Part shown: positions 11,601 to 21,208 of the stretch, in pieces
How positions within the stretch are numbered: position 1 is the first letter of the stretch
Layout: every line of letters begins with the position of its first letter
NCBI GenBank assembly: GCA_014529385.2
Contig: CM043960.1
Coordinates: 24,242,396-24,306,395, forward strand
Source: Adiantum capillus-veneris
Taxonomy: Eukaryota > Streptophyta > Polypodiopsida > Polypodiales > Pteridaceae
Direction of reading: 5' to 3'
DNA length: 64,000 nt
Notes under the pieces: generated by a model
The model's input: only the letters and a program-made list of their open reading frames with translations
Database searches by the model: none
Told to the model about the DNA's origin: nothing
Position numbers and translations under genes: made by a program

Positions 11601-12297
11601 ATGGCTTGACCGGCATCCCAGGTATCTCATTTTGATTGTAAATGCACCATTACTAATCAAACAAGATCCTATGCAATGCTCAATACCGAGAGTCAAAAAT
11701 TGGCAACAACACCTTATCCTCCAACAGAAAAGACCAACCTACCTTAGCTACCCCCGGTTTCAACCATCTCCAAATAACAAACCGATAGAGTCATACATGG
11801 TGGAGACATTATCTTTGACTATACATCTATTTCGGGGAATCCAAAATTTGGCATGCATTATGCTAGAAAAGATTGTGAAGATGCTCCTCACTTGTTTGCA
11901 AACCTTTCATAGGGCAGAACAAACAGACGCCGCATGGATGTCCTTCCTCAAAGGTACACAAGGGCTATGCTATAATCTCTCTGGTCAACCATCTAAAAAA
12001 GCCCGTTGTGGATTCTACGCAAGGGCCATGTTTCTCCCATCATATTATATGCAAACATTTGAAGAAGCATTCTACATGGGATTTTTCACTCACAGATCAA
12101 AGATCTTTGGCCATGTCGTCACAAACCTGCGGGCTCCATTTATCAGCTATTCAGCAATGGAGCTAAAGAATGCAATCAACATGCAATCCATGTCCACTAA
12201 ATACAAAGAGCCGCATGTCAAGTACCAAAAAGATCTTGTGCATCAAGCAAAGAGAATAGCAACACGAAAGCCCGACAACTACTTAGCACCCTAAGAA
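8697..12297 (+). pseudogene. E1 third gene (exon 2): globular domain, coiled coil, C-terminal domain
   Basis: The gene aligns piece by piece with the E2 third gene. It starts GSLSSTSGDHKKKTM at 8696, then shifts frame to the block holding VQMLPRE and EKIGLKDY (8815-9123). Pieces ITEDQVAEAL (about 9370), LYHQHFH (about 9510) and MASTFTQASKK (9575-9970) follow. A Glu/Lys-rich linker and a coiled coil (10557 to about 11250) come next. The last frame, 11173-12294, ends in the conserved PSYYMQTFEEAFYMGFFT. At least five frame changes and several stops separate the pieces, and four stops in the coiled coil are all TAG. I know no function; the position between pol and the 3' LTR is that of an env-like gene, but no signal peptide or membrane segment is evident. 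Confidence 0.75.
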
Positions 12298-12319
12298 GTT
12301 GTGTCACAAACGACACAGG

Positions 12320-12334
12320 CAAGGAGAGGGGAAA
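12320..12334 (+). promoter_or_regulatory. E1 3' polypurine tract
   Basis: CAAGGAGAGGGGAAA sits between the third gene and the presumed 3' LTR start TGTGTTGTTC at 12335. E2 has GCAAGGAGGGGGGGAG directly before TGTTAG at 60315. This is the expected primer site for plus-strand synthesis. Confidence 0.7.
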
Positions 12335-12905
12335 TGTGTTGTTCAGGTAACAACAGAAAAAGAAGAGCATCAACCAGGACTTCACACATTTTTTTCAAGC
12401 CTAATGATTGTAATCAAACCCATTTTATTAATTAAAAATCCTGCAAGTCCAAAGCCATTGTGATGTTATTGAGTACCACTGAACCTAAAGGGGCCAATGG
12501 CTTACACGTTTGTAATTCTAAGCAGTCTCTTAACCTAATATTGAGCCCAATTAGCTAGAATTCCATTTCTACACCTTGCATAAGGTATAAAAGCCAATTT
12601 TTGTAACTCAATGACCTAAGTTTTAATTAATAAAGAGTAAGCATTGTTGAGCAGCTCAACGATTGTCTATCAATCTCTTGTCTCTCTTGCGTATGGTATT
12701 GCATTGCTATTTTGAGCATACCAATGCATTGGTACATGAAAGTTCTCTCTCTTAATGTAAGTTTCTTGCGATAAAGTGTGCTTTTAGTCATGCCCGTCTA
12801 CGAGCTATTTTTTGTTCCCTATGCACCATACACACACTAAAACTGGATTTTGACCTTAGGGATAGATGGAGCACGTCTAGAGGAAGCTATAGATCCCTTT
12901 TGGGA
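12335..12905 (+). repeat. E1 3' LTR (right edge uncertain)
   Basis: The LTR starts TGTGTTG directly after the polypurine tract. It contains an AATAAAG polyadenylation-like signal near 12637. The second LTR is not in the window, so the right boundary is an estimate. Confidence 0.5.
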
Positions 12906-13453
12906 CCAAAACCAACAATCCTAAAGTAGGCCATTTATCTTATGTGCAATTTTGTCCAGGAGTCATAAAAAACATTTGAGCACATGAGAGGGTAGAGGAT
13001 ACCCTGCCCATGCTAGATATTAAGTTTCATTCCATTCGGAGACCTGTAGCTACACAAATTTGTATGGATAAGGTTGCATTAGAGAAAGTATCTTTTGGTG
13101 TCTGATACACACTTGAGACTTAGATAAGTAGAAGCGACATAGACTTGGTTAATTCATGAGATTGGCTATCTCTTGTAGCCTCCATGCACTAGTAGGGTCA
13201 GCTACGTCACACGGATTGACATTTTATGTCTGTGGTTCTCGCTTTACTAGCATTGATATGGTGAGGCTTGGCAGCCAGCCAAAAATTCTTAAATGCTTGT
13301 TTTTAACATGTTAGAGTGTGTTTAAATATGACAAATGTGTCAATTGTGCATGTTTTCTATTCCTCGTTGAAATTTTAGTAGTTTGTTTGAAAAAGTTACT
13401 TTATTACAGAGTTTAGATAACAAAACTCTTTGTCTCTGATTGTGTGAAACACA
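12906..13453. other. Stretch without a recognisable feature
   Basis: I see no open frame with recognisable content and no repeat structure here. Confidence 0.4.
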
Positions 13454-13822
13454 ATGTTGCACTGCAAGGAGGGCATAAATACAAATTCTCTATCTTTGGC
13501 TGTGCATATCATCATGTCGCACCGCAAAGCGGGCTTAACTAGTGACAAACATATAGTGAAGTAACTAATCTTATCCAAAACCATTCATTACAACATCATT
13601 TAGAAATAAAATCTGTATGTTATTTGTGTACATTTTCTATTCTAATTGGCTTTGTAATCGATCATTTTGGACAAGGTTATATGCTTTACTTTATAGTCCA
13701 AATAAGTGTATGTATTATCTTTGGATATGCAGACCATCATGTTGCATTGCAGGGAGGACCGTCGTTTAAATATACACCTTTTCCTTGACTGGGTAGACCT
13801 TTGTGTTGCACTGTAGGGAGGG
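13454..13822. repeat. Minisatellite with four TGTTGCACTGCARGGAGGG units
   Basis: Related 20-bp cores lie at 13454, 13514, 13739 and 13803. They form two pairs about 60-64 bp apart, with the pairs offset by about 285-289 bp. CTTTGTCTCTG or ATCTTTGGCTG-like text precedes the cores. There is no coding content; the units are diverged. Confidence 0.6.
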
Positions 13823-14379
13823 TTGTGTTTTTTAAGCATTTTGTTTTGAATTATTTACATTAGTTAAGGTCTTTTTATGTTTATGTTTTTTGTCATTTAT
13901 TTTTATGACATTTTTAAGCATTGACATTTAGATTTACTTCTCTGACATGCCTTGCAAAATTCAAGCCATGTCACATGCTCATCGTGAAGTTGTAATTGAT
14001 TCTCTTGAACTCTATCTATAACATGTTTCATAGGATCATCTACAATGAGCATTTAATCCACTTGCGTCAAAGTTTGAGGATTTCATTATTGAGCTTGTGA
14101 GACTCTATTTCATCGAGCTCAAAGCCTCATTTTCTTTGACACAATTTGACCCAATCATGCTGATAATTGGAGTCATGCATGTAACAATCAAGTAACTCTT
14201 GGGACAAATTGTCTAAACGTTCGACAACATCCAACATCCTGAGACCAAGACTCTCCCAAGGATTCTAGATTGAATGCAACTAACTCACATCTGCATTTAG
14301 ATTTTAAGGGAAAAAGCAGACAAGAAGATTCATCCAAACATCCAAGGACTAAAGAGGAAGGTCTAGTTGCTCATGGAGC
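13823..14379. other. Stretch without a supported gene
   Basis: A weak minus-strand reading frame at 14040-14237 (66 codons with two TGA stops) has a protein-like composition but matches nothing I recognise. Otherwise I see nothing. Confidence 0.3.
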
Positions 14380-15000
14380 ATGATTCACCCACAAGCTCCC
14401 CAGCTCGGTGAAGGGCGCTTTGCTATTGTGAAGCAGGTGAAGGTAACGCATCTAGAATTTAAGGATGTAGTGTACGCAGCCAAGATTTTCAAGCTCATGT
14501 CACATGGAAAATTATCCCATACATATGGCACTAGAAGTGGGCACTTCCATGACTATTCAACATCATGGTATGATCCTTGCAAAAGCTCTTGTGCGCCATA
14601 GCATTAAGCCAATGCTTATCTTTCGACTGTGGAATGGTGGTCACCTAGAGCAGTGGATACAAGCATGCCACCACGATGGGAGTAAACCAGCCATAAGAGA
14701 GTTCTAATACACCTCTGGAAACTTGGAGTTGTTTATTGAGAACATATTACAAATCACAAATTCCCTCTTGCAGACTCTAAAGTTTTTGCACAACCATGAA
14801 ACTCTACACAATGATTTTCATGCTCGTAACATAATGAGAGACTGCACAATCATTGCACGCTCAATGCAAAGCATTATAAATTGAGAATATCGGATTGAAG
14901 AAGAAACTAGCAAGATATGAAGCAAAGTTTGAACCCTTAGAAGAAGATATATCGCAAGCAAGGCCAAGTGGATCCATTTAAACATATGAGTTTTGCTTAT
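14380..15000 (+). pseudogene. Protein kinase domain pseudogene
   Basis: Kinase motifs appear in the right order across shifting frames. The ATP-binding loop is LGEGRFAIV, followed by the Lys-containing YAAKIF (14380-14601). A segment like the middle of the N-lobe comes next (PMLIFRLWNGGHLEQWI, 14504-14707). LQTLKFLHNHETLHNDFHARN then stands for the catalytic loop (HND instead of HRD), near 14780-14835. KLRISD near 14875 is a candidate for the DFG region. At least two frameshifts and several stops rule out function. No introns, neighbours or termini show which host kinase it came from. It could be a retrocopy or a fragment carried by a transposon. Confidence 0.6.
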
Positions 15001-15129
15001 CAAATATTATGGAATAATACACCCAAGATCTAAGGTAGATCTTCTCTATGCACATTCTATCCTTTTGTAGTTGCTCTTTTTGTAAAAGCCTACACTTTTA
15101 GAAATAACCAAATGAAATACTTTTTATCT

Positions 15130-15136
<7 letters not shown>

Positions 15137-15165
<29 letters not shown>
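15137..15165. repeat. (AG)n microsatellite
   Basis: An uninterrupted AG repeat of about 29 bp lies between the kinase and hAT fragments. Confidence 0.9.
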
Positions 15166-15167
<2 letters not shown>

Positions 15168-15205
15168 TCTAACATTTAAGAGCTCTATTTGATTAATAAT
15201 GATGC

Positions 15206-15698
15206 TTAAACATCATCTAGAGTGTCAATCACAGGCACCAAGTCATCTACTTCCTCCACATCTAAGCAATTTGGATCCACATCTTCAAGATCCCACTCAA
15301 TTTCATCATTAGAGTAGGCTTCATCTATAATTCTTTCTGGGTCTAAAAACATTTGAAGCTTTTCTATGTAGCTCGTGTAGCTATCCTTTCCAGCTTGTGC
15401 ATTACTCACATATTGCAAAACACATATAGTAGATCTGCATGCCATTTAGGAGTTAATCGCTTTCTTTTCTTAGTGTGTACAAAGGCTAAAGATGACCAAT
15501 TTTGCTCACAACTTCCATTAGAGGTGGCCACTGACAAGACTCTAATAGCCATGTGTTGTAGCTCCACTTTCTCCCGACCATATTCTTTCAACCAAATAGG
15601 TGCACTCATTGTCTTGATTGCATCTATGTGCCATGGTTATCCAAAGATTCCTTCTCTATTGGTGTAATCTGTCTTTTGTGTATAAGCAACCCTGCCAT
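15206..15698 (-). pseudogene. hAT transposase C-terminal fragment
   Basis: The minus-strand frame at 15406-15609 reads IRVLSVATSNGSCEQNWSSL, followed by FVHTKKRKRLTP. This is the signature of the hAT dimerisation domain (LS..sss..CERNWS, then HTKKRNRL). The overlapping frame at 15206-15445 continues into an acidic tail typical of plant hAT-like proteins, so a frameshift lies near 15420. The fragment is cut at its 5' side by the end of element M's LTR at 15699. The rest of the gene is not found beyond M at 43942. No terminal inverted repeats were identified. Confidence 0.75.
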
Positions 15699-15957
15699 TG
15701 AAGCGGTCCGGGGCGGGCAACAAGAAGAGCAACCTCTAGACACCCTTCAAGGCTCCCGTGCTGCTCAATGGGGCTGGGGCACAACACAACACAAACCAAA
15801 ACAACAAACCCCCAGCCAAATCCCAACTACACAAGGGGCACCACCTAGTTTAAGAGCGAACTAGGACGCAAAAGAGGAGAATCGTTAGAGCAACCCACAA
15901 ACAAGCAAGGAATTTACACTAACCCTAACACCAATGGAACACTCTCACACACTAAAA

Positions 15958-16013
<56 letters not shown>

Positions 16014-17204
16014 TGCTCGAGCTGCCTTGAAGTGTATCGTTAATGATCAAGCAAACATAAATATATATATGTAAGAAGAGAGAGAAGGGGGAAGGGGGCG
16101 ATTGTTGCACTAATGCCTTCTTACAAATCTGTCATGACCAATCAAAGTGAGATTAGTATTTGTTCAACATAGCCTGAGTAAATTACACCACAACACATCA
16201 CAAGAAAAAAGCCACCCCAATCACTGTCTTAAGGCCAGGGGAGTCCTCTCCACCCTGTCACCCTCTTACAGCATGTGGGATTTATGGCTAAATTGATAAC
16301 AATACCCGGAGACAAGCTATCAAGAACTTAAATAAAACACCAAGACACTTACACATCATTATTGTCCATGACTTCACGTTGGAAGGGAGACAAGGTATCC
16401 ATGCTTAGTCCAAATTCACCCTCCTTGATTCAGCAAATGTTGGGCTTAATCTAGTAGGAGAAATGATAGATTTCCTACTCTCAATTTAATGATCACTCTC
16501 TCTTACAATGGCATAGAGTTCCCTTTGCTAATCACCCCTAATACAACACATACATATGCCTAATGCCAATGAGATTCCACTCAAGAGCTCCTTCTCAAGA
16601 GGTTGAGCTTGGCTTCTCAAGCTATAGCATAGTGCTCTTTTTCTCCCCCGTTTTTGTGCTAGCTACACCCTCCTTTTATAGCAATTTTGAAGGCTAGGGT
16701 TACTCCTCTAACCATGGTTGGGTTAGATTTTCAGCAATTTATCTAATTTCTTTTGCTTGGAATTATCAAGAAGTTGGTGGGGAAAGAGAGAGGAGAGAAA
16801 TGGAGGTGATAGGACTTTTCATAGTGGGTTAGTGTTAGTAGAGTTAGTATTAATTTACAAATGGAATTGGATATTTACAATGGGAGTATCCATGTAGGAT
16901 ACAAATAAGGAAGAAAAACTCTTAAGAGGTAAGAAAAGGTGGATTTCTTACAAGGTTGATGCTCCAAGTGTCTTGAGTAGGGCCAATTTTGACGCTTGTT
17001 GACGGTCCACTAGCTTTGACGGTACATTTTTTCTCCACTCTTGACCTTCCTTGAGAGACAAGGTAATTGAAGCTGAGTAATCAACCACCATGATGCTGTC
17101 TTTTAAGAGAAGAGGCTGAATTTTGTGGTTTTTTTGATAGATATGGGTAATTTGGAGGAGGAAAAATGAGACTAGCACTACAAGAGGTTGTGTGCTCTTG
17201 TGAC

Positions 17205-17405
17205 GCTGTTAGCGACGGAAATACACTGGGTTTTTATAACCCCCGGCGTCGCTAAAACCGTCGCTACGAGAGCGTCGCTATATGCGTCGCTATAAGTAGC
17301 GACGCTCATAGCGACGGTTATAGCGACGTTTACACAGAAGACTATAGCGACGCTCATAGCGACGCTACAGAGCCATAAATAGCGACGGTTATAGCGACGC
17401 CCGAG
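17205..17405. repeat. CACTA left subterminal repeats
   Basis: Multiple copies of the 7-bp core AGCGACG or its complement CGTCGCT occur in both orientations, often as TATAGCGACG or CTCATAGCGACG. Such motifs are the binding sites for the TNPA-type protein in known CACTA elements; that role is inferred here. Confidence 0.85.
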
Positions 17406-17764
17406 AGAAATTTTTTTTGGTGGCAGGGCATTGAATGCCCTGCCACCCATCAACCATATTGTACTTGATTCACTTTTTAAAAAAAGTGCAAGGGTAGATA
17501 ATAGACCTAAAATAGTCACCCACAAGACGCATTGTTTGCAAAATTGACAATTGTACACATCATAGGCAAAATGAATTGATTGGCAAATGTAATAATGACA
17601 ATTGTACAACATCATAGGCATAAAGAATTGATTGGCAAAAGGAACTGCGGTGACAAATGTAATAATATACATGGTTCAAAAAGACGTATAAAATCCGTCT
17701 CATGATACATAAGCTATGAGAACCCTAAACTAATGCTATCTAGCTACGGCTAAACTGACGTCGT

Positions 17765-19075
17765 CTAGTCAGACGTCTCATCGCGTCCAAGCGGCGTATC
17801 TGTCGGATTCTGCAAAAAAAAGACAATAAGACAGCTTTCAGTAAGTATAAACATATAACGACATTTATAAAACAATACAAAAAATAGAAAAGAGTAAACC
17901 CTAATACTAACCATGCCGCTGCGAGAACTGAGAATGTCCATCAGGGCGTTTAAGCCCTTCCTGTCTGCGTACTCGCGCTCGTACGGTGTGGGATCACGTC
18001 CTGTCATCGACCACTGTCAAAACATACAAAGATTTCATTATGTTAGAATTAAAAAACTCATAAACCCTAAACTATCAAACATAAAGAGCAATGCGAAAAC
18101 ACTTACAAAATCGGCCTCAAATGATGCCCATCCACCGCTCCCCAAGTGGTGCGAGCTCCCTGCCTCTACTCGCGCTCTGGCTGCATCCTTTTGTTGCTTC
18201 CACTTGTCGGGATTCTCGCGCGCTGCTTTCTTCGCATTCTTCCAATCTTCTTTGGCCAGCCAATCTGGCCTGTTCCACCCATTCTTGATTGCTTTTTGCA
18301 CTTCGGAACACTTGTGTTTGCAGTATTCGCGCATTCGAATCTTCATCAGGTCTTCATTGAAGCGTTGATCCCGTGTTGGAACGGGAAACTCATCATGAAG
18401 TATGCTGATGACTCTGTTTTTTAAATCACTTGGTACTTCACTCCATTTGTTTAGTATGTAGTGTCTAAACAGCTGAGAGCAAAGACCACGCATGCGCGAG
18501 ATCACCCTCTTGCCGTCATCATCCATGATGATGCCGCCGCTGAAGTCGACGGAGTAAGACAAGCCCTCTGGCCGGTGACGCGTGAACTTGGGTGTCCCGG
18601 CAGGGGTCTCTAGCGGCGTGTCGATGGGGGTACGGACGTCAGGTGTCTCCAACGGTGTCTGGGCCCCAAAGTGAGGAGTGTCGAGTGGGGTGGCTCCTGG
18701 CGGAGTAGGTAGAGGTGTGTAGCTTCTAGGAACAGTCAGCCGTGCAAAACCTGGCGTAGATGGAGATGCTGTGGCTGGTGTGGGGGCGGGCAAAGAAGGG
18801 GAGGGTAAAGAGCCTCGTCAAACACGAGGCGGTGTGGAGGCATCGGTGGCAGAATCCCCACAACAACCGCCACCACCACCACTATAGCGCCGGTGTCTAG
18901 ACGAGTGTGAAGCTCGTCTCGTCGATGCCGAAGCTTCGGAGCACACCGAATGCTCCGAAAGAGAGGGAGATGCGGATGGAGTAGGAACGCGCGATGATGC
19001 GCCAGAGCGATGACGCTCCACGTACCACTGTCTCTGCTGCGGTGACAAAGAAGAAAGAAACTCCTCATCATCCAT
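17765..19075 (-). CDS. CACTA second gene, TNPA-like (Ptta/En/Spm plant transposase family), one internal stop
   Basis: Three exons are predicted: 19075-18107, 18013-17912 and 17809-17765. The donors are GTAAGT and GTTAGT and the acceptors are CAG. The lengths sum to 372 codons, and each exon joins in phase. The N-terminal part is Ser/Arg-rich, followed by TP/PP-rich repeats. A central domain around EVPSDLKNRVISILHDEF continues into a Lys/Trp-rich stretch, as in the plant Ptta/En/Spm transposase family. TGRDPTPYE lies in exon 2. A TGA at 18820-18818 (codon 86) interrupts exon 1. The start MDDEEFLSSL follows an AG that could also be a splice acceptor, so an upstream exon is possible. The product would bind the subterminal repeats and assist excision. 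Confidence 0.7.
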
Positions 19076-19131
19076 ACCTGCATTAAACACACGAATATTT
19101 AAACTTAATATTGAATGAATAGAGTAGACAA

Positions 19132-19186
19132 TGACGTAAAGACCATTAAATACAATGACGTAATGACGCATATAAATACAATGACG
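19132..19186. promoter_or_regulatory. Cluster of four TGACG motifs upstream of the CACTA second gene
   Basis: TGACG occurs at 19132, 19156, 19163 and 19182, mostly within repeated ATACAATGACG text, 57-110 bp before the gene's ATG. TGACG is the core of plant bZIP (as-1 type) sites; use here is inferred. CR inserted 13 bp beyond this cluster. Confidence 0.4.
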
Positions 19187-19198
19187 CAATGAATTGAG

Positions 19199-20791
19199 TG
19201 TCATAATAATCAATATCTAATTCTCCTAAATGATTTTCTCATATTAAACTGATCATTTAATGTGGGGAAGTGCCAAGGGAGAAAAAGCTAGAATATTGGT
19301 TAAGTTAGCAGACCGGCCACAGTAGGGATCCAAAGGAGGGAAAATAGGGATCCAAAGGGGGGGCCATCTGCAAAAGATCCATGTGAAACAATGGGCCAAA
19401 AAGACCCTAAGGTTCAGCCCATTAAGACTTCCAAAATGCTAAGGTTCCAAAATTCAAAGGTTGTGTCCAAAGGTCAACCCTAGGGAAAATTGGATGCTTA
19501 GTGTGTGCCCAAAAAGTCTTTCTACATCCCTACATGGGAGGGGGCGAGCCCCAAAGCTAGGGGATGAGAGAGAAAGCCACACACACACACACAGGCTCCC
19601 TTTACACAAAGGGAATGAGGGACACATGTCAGCTCCCTAGGCCAGATGCCCACAAGGTGTGCCCAATTCCTATTGGAAGACCCTTAAAGTGGACCAATGA
19701 GAATTAAGCTAGAGTAAATCTAGTTTAATTAATTTAAAAACATTTAATAAAAGAAACCAATGAGAATTAAGTCTCCTAGAAGACTATTGGGCAGTCTCCC
19801 AAGGGGTCCAATGAGCATTCAGGAGCCCCATGGCTTGCCTGATTCCTATTGGCCAGGAGGCAAAGGGGTCCAATGAGAGTTTAGTTTAATTATTTAATTA
19901 CCTAAAGCTCTCACAAAAGGGGAAAGGGGGACACATGTCTAAAGGCTATCACTTATGCTGCTTAATCCCTATTGGCTTGACCTGGGGAGGTCCAATGAGG
20001 CAAAAGCCAGACTTATTTAGCAGCTAGGGCTCGCCCAAGAGAGAGGGGGGGCCGATTTTTGCTTGGCATTCACACACACACTCTCACACTTGACCATGTG
20101 TGAAGGGAAAATACTCTATCTCCTCCCAAGCTTTAATGGAGAGCTCATCACCTACTCCAAGCTTGTGAGATAGAAGCCTACATCAACACTCTCTTGGCAT
20201 GTGGATGCAAATCCAACCAAGAGCCAAGCTTCAATGCATGCTCATCTTCTCTACCAAGCTAATTACTAAGCTAAGCTATGCTAATATGAGTGATTATGTG
20301 AGGAGATGTACTTCTTTCTCGTAAGATACTTCTTTTTCCTCTCAATCTACTCTCATACCCTGCTAGCTCTCACCATCTTCGAAGGTGTGTGAGGTCTTGG
20401 GTCTGGGAACGGGGATAATTCAAGTTGTGTTTGATTAAGTGTTTTGCTTGGTGTATGAAGCTTCCATCTTCATTGCACTAGCTAGTCTTGAAGGAACACA
20501 AAGAATTGTATTGTACAATGTCTCTCTTGATGGGAGAAACCATAATACAAAGCCTTTTGGAGGGGGGACCGGCTCCATGCAAATCCGGTCCTCAACTGTT
20601 GTCAATAGCTTAATTGTTGCTCTCTCTTTTGAAAGTATTGTCGATGCTATCTAACTAGGTGTTATGCTTTTTGTTGCTCTCTCCACCCAAGCACTCTTGT
20701 AATTCTCATTAGGAATCTATTCTAATGAAATGCCCACTATGTTCATGCTAAATTCCGCTACACATAAGATTTTAGGCCATTAAATGTTACA
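19199..20791 (+). repeat. CR 5' LTR
   Basis: The LTR is 1,593 bp, starting TGTCATAATAATC and ending AAATGTTACA, followed one base later by the primer-binding site. It holds (CA)8 near 19577, where the 3' LTR has (CA)9. Confidence 0.95.
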
Positions 20792-20792
20792 T

Positions 20793-20804
20793 TGGTATCA
20801 GAGC
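20793..20804 (+). promoter_or_regulatory. CR primer-binding site (initiator Met tRNA)
   Basis: TGGTATCAGAGC is the usual complement to the 3' end of plant initiator methionine tRNA and lies one base after the 5' LTR. Confidence 0.95.
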
Positions 20805-21208
20805 TCAAGGTTTCTCTTTTCTTGCTCAAGAAGGGAGGTCCTCAAGCTAGCTACAAATGGTTGGTATTATTAATTGCCTGTGAATAAGTAGAATAGGGAT
20901 TTTTCAGCCTTGCAGTGCGCCTGCCTTTGTGCAGTTAACGGGGCATCACCGTCGAGAGCTATGGTCTTAATAGTGGAGTCCTACGGGGCTTGCCTACGGC
21001 TTAACCACTATTGAGCTATTAGAAGCTTGACAAGAGCCGGTGCTGTTTTGGTGTCGAAAGACCCTCTCTTCTATTCCTTGCAATTAATGGTATTCGAGCC
21101 GCGGGTACAGTAGCTTGAGTGCTTTTTCTAAAGGGGTAAAGAGGAGAAGCAACTAGGGCTTGAAGTGCCAAAGTACACCTAAAAAGTTTACACCTAAAAG
21201 TTGTTAGA

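Larger units (their letters stand above)
3170..12905 (+). mobile_element. Element E1: decayed env-class Ty3/gypsy retrotransposon
   Basis: The order on the + strand is RNase H remnant, two integrase zinc modules, integrase core, post-integrase retropepsin-like domain, WxPK tail, central polypurine tract, short leader exon with a splice donor, intron with palindromes, third gene, second polypurine tract and the start of a 3' LTR. The same order is seen in E2 at 44-60 kb, which is what identifies the weaker parts. Gag, protease and most of reverse transcriptase are missing at the left, and no 5' LTR is seen. Many stops and frameshifts show it is old. The right edge is approximate. Confidence 0.8.

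Noticed and set aside
14040-14237. Minus-strand frame with protein-like composition (MLDVVERLDNLSQELLD...)
   Set aside because: It has two stops in 66 codons and no match I can name.
17178-17672. 164-codon minus-strand frame at the CACTA left end
   Set aside because: It is a translation of the subterminal AGCGACG repeats and has repeat composition only.
20439-20654. 71-codon frame, repeated at 27758-27973
   Set aside because: It is identical because it lies in the two LTRs of CR. It has no recognisable domain and LTR position argues against a gene.
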